Shown here: in pieces, positions 1 to 9,056 of the stretch
Layout of the letters: each line of letters opens with the position of its first letter
Position numbering within the stretch: the stretch's first letter is position 1
Assembly: GCF_003288805.1 (NCBI RefSeq)
Contig: NZ_NHYK01000003.1
Span: forward strand, 54,544 to 118,543
Reading direction: 5' to 3'
DNA: 64,000 nucleotides
Origin: Helicobacter sp. 10-6591
GTDB lineage: Bacteria > Campylobacterota > Campylobacteria > Campylobacterales > Helicobacteraceae
Made by a program: the position numbers and the translations under genes
Notes under the pieces: model-generated
Databases searched by the model: none
Told to the model about the DNA's origin: nothing
Seen by the model: only the letters and a program-made list of their open reading frames with translations

Positions 1-259
1 AAAATGCAAGCATGCCAAAACCACCAAAAAGCGAACGTAACACTAAATTTCCCCAACCACCTTTTTTATAAGTAGCAGTTGGTGGCTTATAAATCAGCAT
101 ACTAGCCACAAGCACAGCCATCACAAAAGATCGAAAAAATATAATCTCAATAGAACTCATACTAGAAGAAAGCAATTTCACGCAGCCATTCATCAACGCA
201 AAGAAAAATGATGAAACCAGCATGCTAAAGATTCCCATACTAAGATTTGAATAAACCAC
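1..259 (-). CDS. EamA/DMT-family transporter, N-terminal part (cut by window edge)
   Basis: The first 86 or so residues of a membrane protein read leftward off the window. The start is a GTG at 259, with GGAGGT at 263-268 just upstream; the spacing of 3-4 bases is short but no better start is seen. Hydrophobic segments cover about residues 8-27 and 36-55, with the sequence FFRSFVMAVLVASML between short polar loops. This pattern is typical of the first EamA repeat of drug/metabolite transporters (inner-membrane exporters with ten helices). The substrate cannot be told. The gene ends 30 bases from the Fe-S protein gene on the same strand and could be the last gene of that operon. Confidence 0.6.
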   Translation of the reverse strand, partial: MVYSNLSMGIFSMLVSSFFFALMNGCVKLLSSSMSSIEIIFFRSFVMAVLVASMLIYKPPTATYKKGGWGNLVLRSLFGGFGMLAF

Positions 260-289
260 GATACCTCCTTACACAGGCGCAAGTGAGTG

Positions 290-1585
290 TTATTTGAGAT
301 TTTCTGCGATAAGCTCTAGGGGATGGATAAAATTCACATTTGATTTGATGGAATCTAGGGTATTTGTGATTTGCATTCTGCATGCGCCACACTCCGCACT
401 CACTATCTGTGCATGTGTAGAATCTATGTCTTGGGCTTTTGGGATACCAGCTTTAAGAGTAAGCTCATAATTAGAAGCTTGCATACTAATACCACCAAAT
501 CCACAGCAGCGAGAAGAATCTTCCATTTCAACAAGCCTAAAGTTTTTACTCAACAGCTTACGCGGCTCTTTATAAATACCTAGTACCTTGCGTGCATGGC
601 AAGGATCATGATAGGTTACAAGCTTATCTTGTACCTCATCGCGCAAATGCTCTCTTAGATTTGTGTTGCCTTCAAGCCAATGGCTTGCCATGAACACTTT
701 TGACAAAAGCTTCTCTAATCTTTGTGCCCACTCTTGCTCGCCACTTAGCTCTAGGGCATGCTTCCAGTCGACCTTCAACATAGCTGCACAAGTGGCTTCA
801 GGAATAAGCAGCGCATCAATCTCATCCCAAAAGCTTTCAAAATAGACAATATTTTTTTTGACCAAATGCAATACGGTTTGGATATCACCTGTAAAAAATG
901 CAGGCGCACCGCAACACTCTTGAAACTTTGGCACAAAGTATGCAATCTCTAGCTTGTCTAAAATCTTGAGCAAACTCTTGCCTACATTGATGTAGTTATA
1001 GTTGCTAATACAGCCAATAAAAATCGCGACACGCTTTTGTGTAGATTCTTGTCTGGCTATAAACTCACTCTCTCCATAAAGCTGCAAAAATGACTTTTTG
1101 ACAAAAGGGAAAATGCTGCGATTTTTTAAACCACTGAAACTAGGCAAGAAAAATCGCGCTCTAAGCTTTATCTTCTCACCCTTATAACTACTGCTTTTGA
1201 ACGCACAAGGAGCCACAAATGCCACAAAGCTGAATACAAAGTCTGCGATTTTTCTGTGTCGCAAAAGAAAGAAATACGCTCTCTTGTACCAACTGATTCC
1301 ATATTCTTTGGCAATCTCTACACGCACAGATTCTATGGCCAAGTCTGTAGGCAAGCTCGCAGGACACATACTCACACAAGTAGTACATAAAAAACAGGAT
1401 TCAAAAATCTGCTTTGCATTAGAATCAAGCTCTAAATCGCCCTGTTTATAAGCACTAAGTAAATCCAAAAACCCACGTGGTGAAGTCGTCTCATCACGAT
1501 TTACCTGATATATAGTGCAGCTTGGGATACACTTGCCACACTTCACACAAGAATCCGCTAATTTTTTAAGATCCAATAAGTGCAC
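290..1585 (-). CDS. (Fe-S)-binding CCG-domain oxidoreductase subunit (GlcF/GlpC-like)
   Basis: 431 residues. The N-terminus carries two ferredoxin-type 4Fe-4S motifs: CVKCGKCIPSC (residues 13-23) and CFLCTTCVSMCP (about 64-75). Two CCG-type domains follow, marked by FQECCGAPAF (about 222-231) and SSRCCGFGG (about 367). Such proteins pass electrons from 2-hydroxyacid or glycerol-3-phosphate dehydrogenases to the quinone pool. No flavin subunit lies next to it, so the substrate is open; GlpC and GlcF are the nearest named families. The start is GTG at 1585, 11 bases after the hemN stop, with AAAGG upstream. The order argF, small protein, hemN, Fe-S protein matches a block known from Campylobacter jejuni. 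Confidence 0.85.
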   Translation of the reverse strand: MHLLDLKKLADSCVKCGKCIPSCTIYQVNRDETTSPRGFLDLLSAYKQGDLELDSNAKQIFESCFLCTTCVSMCPASLPTDLAIESVRVEIAKEYGISWYKRAYFFLLRHRKIADFVFSFVAFVAPCAFKSSSYKGEKIKLRARFFLPSFSGLKNRSIFPFVKKSFLQLYGESEFIARQESTQKRVAIFIGCISNYNYINVGKSLLKILDKLEIAYFVPKFQECCGAPAFFTGDIQTVLHLVKKNIVYFESFWDEIDALLIPEATCAAMLKVDWKHALELSGEQEWAQRLEKLLSKVFMASHWLEGNTNLREHLRDEVQDKLVTYHDPCHARKVLGIYKEPRKLLSKNFRLVEMEDSSRCCGFGGISMQASNYELTLKAGIPKAQDIDSTHAQIVSAECGACRMQITNTLDSIKSNVNFIHPLELIAENLK

Positions 1586-1596
1586 AAATTTGCCTT

Positions 1597-2970
1597 TTAA
1601 ATCGTCTTGCTAAAAGTCTCTTTGCCTCTATTTTTGTGGAGATAAGAATCAAAAAGCATGGCGATATTACGAATAAGCATAGCGCCTGTAGGGCTTGTAC
1701 TTAAACCCGTCTTGTCCTTTTGCACCAACCCCACATCAACGAAGGGCTTGAGATTATCTAACTCATCTGCAAAATATTCATGAAAGCAAATTCCAAATTC
1801 ATACTCAAACTTTGCAAAGTCTAATCTAAGATTATTCATTAACTCCATAATCACACCTTTGCGCAATCTGTCATCTTTGCTTAACTCCACACCTCTCTCT
1901 GTAGGTAAAAGTCCGCTATCAAGAGCGCTCTCATACAAAGATAATTCCTTGAAATTCTGCGCATAATAATCCAAACCTTCGCTAATACTTGTAACGCCTA
2001 TACCAATAGTTTGAGAAAATCCCTTGGTCGTGTAGCCTTGAAAATTCCGTCGCAAACTATTAGTTATCTTTGCCTTATAAAGCTCATCATCTTTTTTCGC
2101 AAAGTGATCCATGCCTATCATCTCATAGCCATTACTCGCAAGCTTTGTGATACTTTCTTGCAAAATATGGAGTTTTTCTTGTGGAGGCGGAAGTGTGCTA
2201 CCATCGATTTTACGCATAGTTTTTTTGAGCCAAGGCACATGTGCATAGTTAAAAATAGCTAAGCGAGAAGGCTCAAGCTTTAATACAGAATCCAGCGTAC
2301 GCTGAAAAGACTTGCGATTCTGAAAAGGCAAACCAAAGATAAGATCAAAATTGATAGAGGAAATACCAAAATCTCTTGCGAGATTTACAGCACTCTGCAC
2401 AATTTCAAAACTTTGCTTGCGATTTATTGCCGCTTGCACTTGCGCTTCAAAATCTTGTACGCCAAAGCTGAGACGATTGAATCCAAAACTCTTTAGCACC
2501 TGCATTTGCTTATAAGAAAAATAACGTGGATCAACTTCACAACTTATCTCACAATCTGCTGTAAAGTTTGTAAAAACTGCTTGGACGAGCTCACACACAC
2601 TTTGTAATTCTTGCGCATTAAAAAAAGTTGGAGTGCCACCACCAAAATGGAATTGCACAACCGGGCGCTTTGTGTCAATACTTTCCTTTAAAAGTGCAAG
2701 CTCTTTTTTGAGATATTGTATATAGCGGGCTTTTTTTTCCTCTTTGCTTGTATAGATGACATTGCAGCCACAAAAATAGCAAGCTGAACGACAAAATGGC
2801 AAATGTATATAAAGAGAAAGTGGGAGTTTCTGCTGCGCTATCTCGCTTCGTTTGAGTGCTTTTTTATACGAATCTTCTGTGAAATCGCTCCCGAATTCTA
2901 CGGCAGTAGGATAGCTTGTATAGCGTGGTCCGGGCTTAGAATACTTCGCATATTTGTCAAAATCGATCAT
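1597..2970 (-). CDS. hemN: Oxygen-independent coproporphyrinogen III dehydrogenase
   Basis: 457 residues, the normal length for HemN. A radical-SAM enzyme that oxidatively decarboxylates coproporphyrinogen III to protoporphyrinogen IX without oxygen in haem synthesis. The cluster motif CRSACYFCGC lies at about residues 60-69; a SAM-binding glycine run FHFGGGTPTF at about 107-116 follows, and the N-terminus has the PGPRYTSYPTA signature. The extra Cys after CxxxCxxC (C-x-C) is the HemN hallmark separating it from HemW. The start ATG at 2970 lies 15 bases after the stop of the upstream gene, so translation is probably coupled. This micro-aerobic lifestyle gene is usually the only coproporphyrinogen oxidase in the group. 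Confidence 0.95.
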   Translation of the reverse strand: MIDFDKYAKYSKPGPRYTSYPTAVEFGSDFTEDSYKKALKRSEIAQQKLPLSLYIHLPFCRSACYFCGCNVIYTSKEEKKARYIQYLKKELALLKESIDTKRPVVQFHFGGGTPTFFNAQELQSVCELVQAVFTNFTADCEISCEVDPRYFSYKQMQVLKSFGFNRLSFGVQDFEAQVQAAINRKQSFEIVQSAVNLARDFGISSINFDLIFGLPFQNRKSFQRTLDSVLKLEPSRLAIFNYAHVPWLKKTMRKIDGSTLPPPQEKLHILQESITKLASNGYEMIGMDHFAKKDDELYKAKITNSLRRNFQGYTTKGFSQTIGIGVTSISEGLDYYAQNFKELSLYESALDSGLLPTERGVELSKDDRLRKGVIMELMNNLRLDFAKFEYEFGICFHEYFADELDNLKPFVDVGLVQKDKTGLSTSPTGAMLIRNIAMLFDSYLHKNRGKETFSKTI

Positions 2971-2985
2971 CTTTTCCTCTAAAAA

Positions 2986-3438
2986 TCATTGCTTGATATT
3001 TTTTGCAAGAAATTCTTCAAAGTTAAAAAACAAATTTGGATACTGCTTTCTGAGATTGCGTGCGATTTTGGCCGGATTGAGCAAAGGCAATGTCCCATCA
3101 TTTTTGCGTAAAGATTCTATATGCTGCAAAGCCACACTAATGGCATCTTCCATATCTATTGGCATCTGAGCTGCAACCTCACGTTCTAGATTCATGAGAA
3201 ACTTATCATCTTGCAGATGTCTGATTGTTTGGGTGAGGTTACTGAGAATCTGTTGGGGTATCATCGCAAACTCATTACCATCATCATCTTTGAGCAACCA
3301 AATACTTTCATTACTTACTTCACCTTTGTGCAAACTCAAAAGTGCTCTTTTGGAATCTATTTTATTGAGTGTTCCAAATGCATATTTTTGGTGGATATTA
3401 TCCTTGAAAAGTGCTGCGGTTTTTTTTGTTATCTTCAT
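2986..3438 (-). CDS. Conserved Campylobacterota protein (possibly UPF0763/DUF2603)
   Basis: 150 residues, soluble, no signal peptide or membrane helix, rich in charged and hydrophobic residues. It sits between argF and hemN. The gene starts with an ATGA overlap with the argF stop, which implies translational coupling. A gene of like size holds the same position in Campylobacter jejuni. I think this is the UPF0763 (DUF2603) family from its position and size, but that is recollection and not a search. Function unknown. Confidence 0.6.
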   Translation of the reverse strand: MKITKKTAALFKDNIHQKYAFGTLNKIDSKRALLSLHKGEVSNESIWLLKDDDGNEFAMIPQQILSNLTQTIRHLQDDKFLMNLEREVAAQMPIDMEDAISVALQHIESLRKNDGTLPLLNPAKIARNLRKQYPNLFFNFEEFLAKNIKQ

Positions 3439-4436
3439 CTTTCTTCCTTATGTAAGTTGTGGATTCTATCAAGCCATACCATCACGCCTTTTTGGCAATG
3501 TAGGCGATTTTGTGCCTCTTGAAATACCCTGCTTTGCTTACCTTCAAGCACATCCTCGCTTACTTCTTGCCCACGATAAGCTGGCAAACAATGCAAGAAA
3601 ATAGCGTCTTTATGAGCTAATGCCATTAGTCTAGAATCTACACAATATCCACGAAAGTCAATTTCACGTTCTCTCTTTTGGGATTCTTGTCCCATAGAAG
3701 CCCAAGTGTCTGTTGTGATGACATTTGCTCCCTTGACTGCATACTCGATATCTTGACCAACTTCGATACGCGCATGAGAATCTCTAGCTGCCTGCAGTGC
3801 ATCATTTATAATTTCTTGCCTTGGTTCATAGCCTTTTGGCGAAGCGATTCTTAGATCAAAGCCAAGCTTTGCGCTCAGATTCAACCACGAATGCGCCATA
3901 TTATTTCCATCGCCAATATAAGCCACCACAGGATTAGCTTTGTGTTCTGGATAATACATACAATCAGTTGTCCGGACATAAAAACCACACTCTATCATTG
4001 TCATATAGTCTGCCAAAAGCTGCATTGGATGAAAATCATCAGTAAGTGCATTAATAACAGGCACACTTGAATATTTGGCAAATTCGAGGATTCTTTGATG
4101 GCTACTTGTTCGAATCATCACCATATCAACCATAGAGCTAATTACACGTGCAGTATCTTTCATGGGTTCTCCACGTCCAAGCTGAATGTCTTTGCTTGAA
4201 AGAAAAATCCCTGTGCCCCCAAGCTGATAAATCCCTGCTTCAAAACTCACCCGCGTGCGAGTGGAAGATTTTTCAAAAATCATGCCTAAAATCTTATTTT
4301 GCATATAAGGCACTCTTTTGCCCAAGATAAATTCTTTTTTGATCTCCATAGCCAGATGAAGTATTTGCACAATCTCACTCGCACTAAAATCTTGCAAACT
4401 AAGAAAATGCTTTACTCCATTGAGTGAATGTGCCAT
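3435..4436 (-). CDS. argF: Ornithine carbamoyltransferase
   Basis: 333 residues. Catalyses carbamoyl phosphate + ornithine to citrulline in arginine synthesis. The carbamoyl-phosphate loop [10 protein letters not shown] lies at about residues 56-65. HPMQLLAD (about 137-144) follows in the middle, and the catalytic HCLPAYRG (about 283-290) lies near the C-terminus, all as in the family. The start ATG at 4436 is preceded by AAAAGG. It is the first gene of a minus-strand operon (argF, conserved gene, hemN, Fe-S protein); a 171-base gap separates it from motA on the other strand and should hold both promoters. Confidence 0.95.
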   Translation of the reverse strand: MAHSLNGVKHFLSLQDFSASEIVQILHLAMEIKKEFILGKRVPYMQNKILGMIFEKSSTRTRVSFEAGIYQLGGTGIFLSSKDIQLGRGEPMKDTARVISSMVDMVMIRTSSHQRILEFAKYSSVPVINALTDDFHPMQLLADYMTMIECGFYVRTTDCMYYPEHKANPVVAYIGDGNNMAHSWLNLSAKLGFDLRIASPKGYEPRQEIINDALQAARDSHARIEVGQDIEYAVKGANVITTDTWASMGQESQKREREIDFRGYCVDSRLMALAHKDAIFLHCLPAYRGQEVSEDVLEGKQSRVFQEAQNRLHCQKGVMVWLDRIHNLHKEER

Positions 4437-4607
4437 TATTCAAGCCTTTTAGGAGTTGGGATAAAGGCGGATTCTAGCAAAAAAGCTTAATGTTTTATTT
4501 TACTAGGATTGGTTTTGGACAACTGGCTTGGTTGCAATTTGCGAACGCTTTTTGCTTTTTTTGCCTTGAGTTAGGAATCATTTTCTTCAAGATAAAGGTT
4601 TTGCATT

Positions 4608-5378
4608 ATGGAATTAACTAGTCTCTTAGGGCTTATTCTGTCTATTGTAAGTATTTCGGTAGGAGATATTCTAGAGGGTGGAAACCCATTGCATGTGATC
4701 CATTTGAGTTCCGTCCTTATTGTGATACCTACTGCGATGTTTTCAGGCATGACTGCCACACATGGTGCTTATGTCAAGGGCGCGTATAAAGAATTTAAAA
4801 TGGTGTGGATAGCCTCTAAGGTTAATTTGAACCAAACCATCAAGCAAATTGTGGAGCTTGCCACATTAGCGAGAAAAGATGGAGTACTTTCACTTGAGGG
4901 GAAAGCAGCGCAAATCGAAGATGATTTTTTACGCAAGGCAGTGAGTATGATTGTCGATGGCAGAGACGCAGAATCTGTCCGTGAAGATATGGAGATTCAG
5001 ATTGAGGTTTTAGAGGAGTATTATCACGGATGCGGGCATTATTGGGTTCTTGTTGGTGAGTCTTGTCCTACATTTGGACTTGTAGGAGCGGTTATGGGAC
5101 TTATGCTAGCACTAGGTCTTTTAGATGATCCAAAAGCTATGGCAGCAGGGATTGCTGGAGCATTTACCGCAACGGTGACGGGGATTTTTGGTGCTTATGC
5201 GTTTTTTGGTCCATGCGGACACAAAATACTTGCTAAAGCCAAAGATATTATCCAAGAAAAAGTGCTTATAGTCGAAGGTATAGCTGGAATCGCAAATGGT
5301 GACAACCCAAGAAACTTAGAAGAAAAACTTCTAGGCTTTATCAAACCAGGCGAGCCAAAAGTTTCACAATTCGAATAA
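4608..5378 (+). CDS. motA: Flagellar motor stator protein MotA
   Basis: 256 residues. Forms the proton channel of the flagellar stator with MotB in the inner membrane and pushes on FliG. Four hydrophobic segments: about 2-20, 34-50, 150-172 and 180-205, with a long cytoplasmic loop between the second and third. The conserved proline of helix 3 is in CPTFGLVGAVMGLM, and helix 4 contains GAFTATVTGIFGAY. It lies 10 bases before motB, as is normal. The upstream gap was inspected for a sigma-54 site; none with correct GG-N10-GC spacing was found. Confidence 0.95.
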   Translation: MELTSLLGLILSIVSISVGDILEGGNPLHVIHLSSVLIVIPTAMFSGMTATHGAYVKGAYKEFKMVWIASKVNLNQTIKQIVELATLARKDGVLSLEGKAAQIEDDFLRKAVSMIVDGRDAESVREDMEIQIEVLEEYYHGCGHYWVLVGESCPTFGLVGAVMGLMLALGLLDDPKAMAAGIAGAFTATVTGIFGAYAFFGPCGHKILAKAKDIIQEKVLIVEGIAGIANGDNPRNLEEKLLGFIKPGEPKVSQFE

Positions 5379-5388
5379 GGCATCTTAA

Positions 5389-6138
5389 ATGGCGAAAAAG
5401 AAAAAATGCCCAGAGTGTCCAGCTGGTGAAAAATGGGCTGTACCTTACGCTGACTTCCTGTCGCTCTTGCTTGCGCTTTTTATTGCGCTATGGGCTATAT
5501 CCTCAACTGCATCAGAAAAAGTCAAGGCACTCAAAGAGGAGCTTATTAAAATCTTTGACTATCCACAAACAATGCCTTTGCCCTCTCCTGTAGATGAGCA
5601 TTCTGGAAACTATGATGGCAATGACTCTGAAGAATCCTCTTCTGCCTCAAGCCAAACGCTTGAAAACTCCGTGCCCTCAGGTATCGAAAATAATACTGGA
5701 GGCGTACTTGAGCAAATAGATTCTGGGAGTTTCTTGCGCTTGCCTAGCAAAATCCTCTTTGAGCCTGGCGTAGCAGAAATCACAAATAGTGATAATTTTA
5801 CCTACATAGACAGAATCGCAACCATCATCAAAAAATATCCAAATTATGTGCGACTTGATGTGCGAGGATTTAGCGATAATTCTAAACCTCCACTTAGTTC
5901 AGGCTTTAAAGATAATTACGAATTAGCAAGTGCTAGGGCGATAAATGTCATGCGTGAGCTTATCCAAAAAGGCATAGAACCACAGAGAATCTCAATATCA
6001 AGCTATGGTGCTTATGGGAATAGCCTTCCAAATGACACACAAGAAAACAGAGCCCAAAATAATCGTGTGGAAATATTTTTCTTTGTAAGCAAAGTCAATG
6101 TACCACAGATTCAGTCTTTACTAGAAAAGCAACAATAA
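5389..6138 (+). CDS. motB: Flagellar motor stator protein MotB
   Basis: 249 residues. A short basic tail (MAKKKKCPEC) is followed by one membrane helix, about residues 21-42. The helix contains the essential proton-carrying aspartate in VPYADFLSLL. A serine-rich linker (about 70-110) leads to an OmpA-like peptidoglycan-binding domain (about 115-240), with the family residues in TQENRAQNNRVEIF. It anchors the MotA/B stator to peptidoglycan. It follows motA by 10 bases and converges with the PPK2 gene, whose stop is 7 bases away. Confidence 0.95.
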   Translation: MAKKKKCPECPAGEKWAVPYADFLSLLLALFIALWAISSTASEKVKALKEELIKIFDYPQTMPLPSPVDEHSGNYDGNDSEESSSASSQTLENSVPSGIENNTGGVLEQIDSGSFLRLPSKILFEPGVAEITNSDNFTYIDRIATIIKKYPNYVRLDVRGFSDNSKPPLSSGFKDNYELASARAINVMRELIQKGIEPQRISISSYGAYGNSLPNDTQENRAQNNRVEIFFFVSKVNVPQIQSLLEKQQ

Positions 6139-6145
6139 TTTTTAT

Positions 6146-7039
6146 CTATACCTTATCTTTTTCTTTTTTCTTGTCTTTGAATTGCTTTAAAATCTCTTGG
6201 GTGGGGTCATCGCTATGGCTTTGGTACTCAGAATACTGCCATAGGATATGCGGATCGGGCAATAAACACACATGTGTTTGATCTTTTTTCTCATAATCAA
6301 TTTTGCTCAATAAATCTCTAGCAACATTTATCCTAGCGCGCTTCTTATCGTTTGTATTGACCAGAATCCAAGGGCAGAAGTGTGTGTGGGTACGCGCAAA
6401 CATTTTCTCAAACGCTTGTGTGTATTCATTCCATAAACCCAATGATTTATCATCAATAGGGCTTAGCTTCCAAATACGAAGTGGATCTGTTTTTCTACGC
6501 AATATTCTGCGCTTTTGCTCATCTTTACCCACATCAAGGAAGTATTTAAAAATCATCGTCCCGCTTGCAATGAGCATATGTTCTAAGCTCGCCACTTGCG
6601 TAATAAATTCTTTGTATTGCTCTTGTGAACAAAATCCCATCACACGTTCAACACCGGCTCTGTTGTACCAGCTTCTATCATAAAAGACGATTTCACCACC
6701 ACTTGGCAATGTCGAAATATAACGCTTAAAGTACCACTCTGTGCTTTCTACTTCGCTAGGCTTTGGAAGAGCTACTATACGGCAGCCTCGTGGATTTAAA
6801 TGTTCTTTGAGTGCTTTGATTGTCCCACCTTTTCCGGCTGCATCGCGCCCTTCAAATATGATAACAATCTTTTTGTTGTATTTTTTTACCCAATTCTGCA
6901 ATTTGCAAAGCTCTATGTGTAATTTGTGCATTTCTTTTTCGTAAAAGCTATTTTTCATACGGCCATTTTTGCGCTTATAGACCTCCTTAAGTTCAAGTGC
7001 ATTTTCTGGACGGATTACAAGTTGCTTATATTTTGGCAT
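6146..7039 (-). CDS. ppk2: Polyphosphate kinase 2 (class I type)
   Basis: 297 residues, one PPK2 domain. Transfers phosphate between polyphosphate and nucleoside phosphates, usually making GTP or ATP from polyphosphate. Walker A is FEGRDAAGKGGT (about residues 63-74), the lid and Walker B region reads IVFYDRSWYNRAG (about 117-129), and DPLRIWKLSP (about 185) completes the signature. A single domain of this length fits class I. The start ATG at 7039 has AAGGAA upstream. A charged tail (KDKKKEKDK) ends the protein. It is a lone gene, convergent with motB. Confidence 0.9.
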   Translation of the reverse strand: MPKYKQLVIRPENALELKEVYKRKNGRMKNSFYEKEMHKLHIELCKLQNWVKKYNKKIVIIFEGRDAAGKGGTIKALKEHLNPRGCRIVALPKPSEVESTEWYFKRYISTLPSGGEIVFYDRSWYNRAGVERVMGFCSQEQYKEFITQVASLEHMLIASGTMIFKYFLDVGKDEQKRRILRRKTDPLRIWKLSPIDDKSLGLWNEYTQAFEKMFARTHTHFCPWILVNTNDKKRARINVARDLLSKIDYEKKDQTHVCLLPDPHILWQYSEYQSHSDDPTQEILKQFKDKKKEKDKV

Positions 7040-7137
7040 AGATATTCCTTAAGGTATAAAGTAGCTAGCTAGACAGAAATCTGTATAGTATTATGCCTCA
7101 AGTCTTAAACAGTGTCTAAAGTAAGGATTCTGAACCT

Positions 7138-7827
7138 ATGGAGACAAGGATGAAACACTACAAAACAAACATTCTCTTACTTGGTATTGACGCACAAAGT
7201 GCAGAGATTTTGCTCAAATCCCAAGCCCAAAAATTTGGTGTAGAAATCACAGAAAACTCCCACTTATTGTCTATAAAAGCCCAAGAATCAATCCGATTCC
7301 ATAAATTCCTCAAGGAAGTAAGCGCATTATTTGGAGACAAAGCACTTTTTGGCCAAAACCTCCCGCAAATCGCCCTAAAACTTCTACAAGCAAAGAAGTT
7401 AAAACTCACCACAGCAGAAAGTTGCACAGGCGGACTTTTGGCTTACCAATTCACACAACTTAGCGGCGCTTCTGAGATCTATGATGGTGGTGTCATAAGC
7501 TATGCTAACAACATAAAAGAAGCTTGGCTCAATGTGGATTCCCAAAATCTCTCAAAATTTGGTGCAGTGAGTGAAATGGTTGTTGGAGAGATGAGTAAAG
7601 GTGCACTGGAGCTCAGCGGTGCAGACATAGCACTTGCTGCAAGCGGCATAGCTGGTCCTCATGGAGGAAGTACGCAAAAACCTGTAGGTACGACTTTTAT
7701 TAGCGTGCAGCAAAGAGGTCAAAAGCCAAAAATTGCTCGCTATCTTTTCAAAGGCAATCGCAAAAGCTGCCAAAAACAAACTTGCCAAAGTGCTATTATG
7801 ATGTTGATCAGAGAGATTATTGAGTAG
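7138..7827 (+). CDS. CinA C-terminal domain protein (NMN amidohydrolase-like)
   Basis: 229 residues. The C-terminal 160 residues match the CinA/PncC amidase domain: LTTAESCTGGLLA (about 93-105, catalytic serine), GVISYANN, and ASGIAGPHGG (about 177-186). Known members deamidate nicotinamide mononucleotide for NAD salvage. The N-terminal 75 residues are a shortened remnant in place of the MoeA-like half of full CinA. The start ATG at 7138 has TAAGGA 10 bases upstream and is preferred over ATG 7150, which has no room for a ribosome site. The stop is 5 bases from the 3' end of a tRNA on the other strand. Confidence 0.85.
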   Translation: METRMKHYKTNILLLGIDAQSAEILLKSQAQKFGVEITENSHLLSIKAQESIRFHKFLKEVSALFGDKALFGQNLPQIALKLLQAKKLKLTTAESCTGGLLAYQFTQLSGASEIYDGGVISYANNIKEAWLNVDSQNLSKFGAVSEMVVGEMSKGALELSGADIALAASGIAGPHGGSTQKPVGTTFISVQQRGQKPKIARYLFKGNRKSCQKQTCQSAIMMLIREIIE

Positions 7828-7832
7828 CCCGA

Positions 7833-7908
7833 TGGCGACCCCTGCAAGATTTGAACTTGCGTTCCCGCGTAGAAGGGGCGGTATCCTTGGCCACTAGATG
7901 AAGGGGTC
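7833..7908 (-). tRNA. tRNA-Glu (TTC), with unusual anticodon loop
   Basis: 76 bases including encoded CCA. The acceptor stem GACCCCT/AGGGGTC pairs fully, with discriminator G73. The T arm is GCAAG-TTCAAAT-CTTGC, perfect. The D arm (ATCTAGTGGCCAAGGAT) and the four-base variable region are of the tRNA-Glu kind. Aligned to the usual tRNA-Glu, the anticodon is TTC. However, the loop then reads CCTTCTA, so base 33 is C and not the near-universal U, base 37 is U, and the 31-39 pair is a C-C mismatch. A shifted reading (TCT, Arg) keeps U33 and A37 but breaks two stem pairs. It may be a variant or a decaying copy. Confidence 0.75.
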
Positions 7909-7991
7909 AAAACTCCGCATTATAGCACATAGCTAGTTTAAAGCCATCTGAGCTTTTGCTGGTATTTCTATTCTGATTTTTAAGGTTACTC

Positions 7992-8990
7992 TTGCAAAAC
8001 ATCAAAAAACTCCAAGATTCCTTACTTCTATGGTATGAAAAACACGGACGAAAAGATCTTATATGGCGCAATTTCAAACGCGATGGCAGTCAGGCTTATG
8101 AAGTATATGTAAGCGAAATAATGCTGCAGCAAACACAAGTATCACGCGTCTTAAAAGATTTCTATCTGCCATTTTTGGCGCGTTTCCCAAACTTAAAAGA
8201 GCTTAGTATTGCTAGTGAATCTGATGTCTTAAAACAATGGCAAGGACTAGGGTACTACTCTCGCGTGCGTAATATGCAAAAAACTGCCATTATTTGCATG
8301 CAAAAGCATGGTGGCAATCTACCCTCTAGCGTGTATGAACTACAACAATTACCCGGTATTGGTGCATATACCGCAGGAGCTGTGGCATGTTTTGGATTTG
8401 GGAAAAGTGCGAGTTTTGCGGATTCCAATATAAGAAGAGTACTATGTCGTCTTTTTGGTCTGCCCCATCCAAAAAACAGAGAGATAGAAAACCTAGCAAA
8501 AATGTTCCTCAATACAAAATCTAGCTTTGATCACAACCAAGCATTGCTTGATTTAGGTGCGCTTATCTGCACGTCAAATCCATCCTGCATCCTATGTCCA
8601 TTTTTTCCAACCCAATGTGCTGCCATAAAGACAAACCCAAGAGACTTTGACCAAAGAAAAAAGATTATTTATAAAGAGCTAAATATTGCACTTTGCATAG
8701 TGTCGCTGCCAAATGGTGAAATCGGTTTTATTAGGGAATCTGGGAAACTCTATGCTGGACTTTATAATCTCCCAAAGCTGGATTCTTTAGGTTTCATCAA
8801 AGCCCAATACTTAGGGAGCTTTAAGCACTCTTACACAAAATACAAAATCCTAGCAAATGTCTATACAAGCAAACTGGATTACAAAAATTCCCAAAAGCTT
8901 GCTTCGCTTGGGATTGTATTTTTTCCATCTGATAATTTGCCACCAATTGCAAACCTTAGCAAAAAAGCTCTCAAACTCACTGCCCTTTGA
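7992..8990 (+). CDS. mutY: A/G-specific adenine glycosylase
   Basis: 332 residues. Removes adenine mispaired with 8-oxoguanine. Present are IMLQQTQVSRV (about 35-45), the helix-hairpin-helix LPGIGAYTAGAV (about 118-129) and the catalytic aspartate region ASFADSNIRRVL. The Fe-S cluster cysteines read C-x5-C-x2-C-x6-C (CTSNPSCILCPFFPTQC, about 194-210), whereas the family norm is C-x6-C-x2-C-x5-C. A NUDIX-like 8-oxoG recognition domain fills the C-terminus. The start is TTG at 7992, with TAAGG at 7981; no ATG lies near the conserved N-terminus. Confidence 0.93.
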   Translation: MQNIKKLQDSLLLWYEKHGRKDLIWRNFKRDGSQAYEVYVSEIMLQQTQVSRVLKDFYLPFLARFPNLKELSIASESDVLKQWQGLGYYSRVRNMQKTAIICMQKHGGNLPSSVYELQQLPGIGAYTAGAVACFGFGKSASFADSNIRRVLCRLFGLPHPKNREIENLAKMFLNTKSSFDHNQALLDLGALICTSNPSCILCPFFPTQCAAIKTNPRDFDQRKKIIYKELNIALCIVSLPNGEIGFIRESGKLYAGLYNLPKLDSLGFIKAQYLGSFKHSYTKYKILANVYTSKLDYKNSQKLASLGIVFFPSDNLPPIANLSKKALKLTAL

Positions 8991-9056
8991 ACACTCACAA
9001 TTTACTTCACACACTTATAATGCGCTTCTTTTTAGCTAAATTTTCGGAGGCAGGGG

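Noticed and set aside
4437..4607. Possible sigma-54 promoter before motA (TGGCTTGGTTGCAATTTGC)
   Set aside because: The GG and GC pairs are not 10 bases apart in any reading, so it does not match the sigma-54 consensus.
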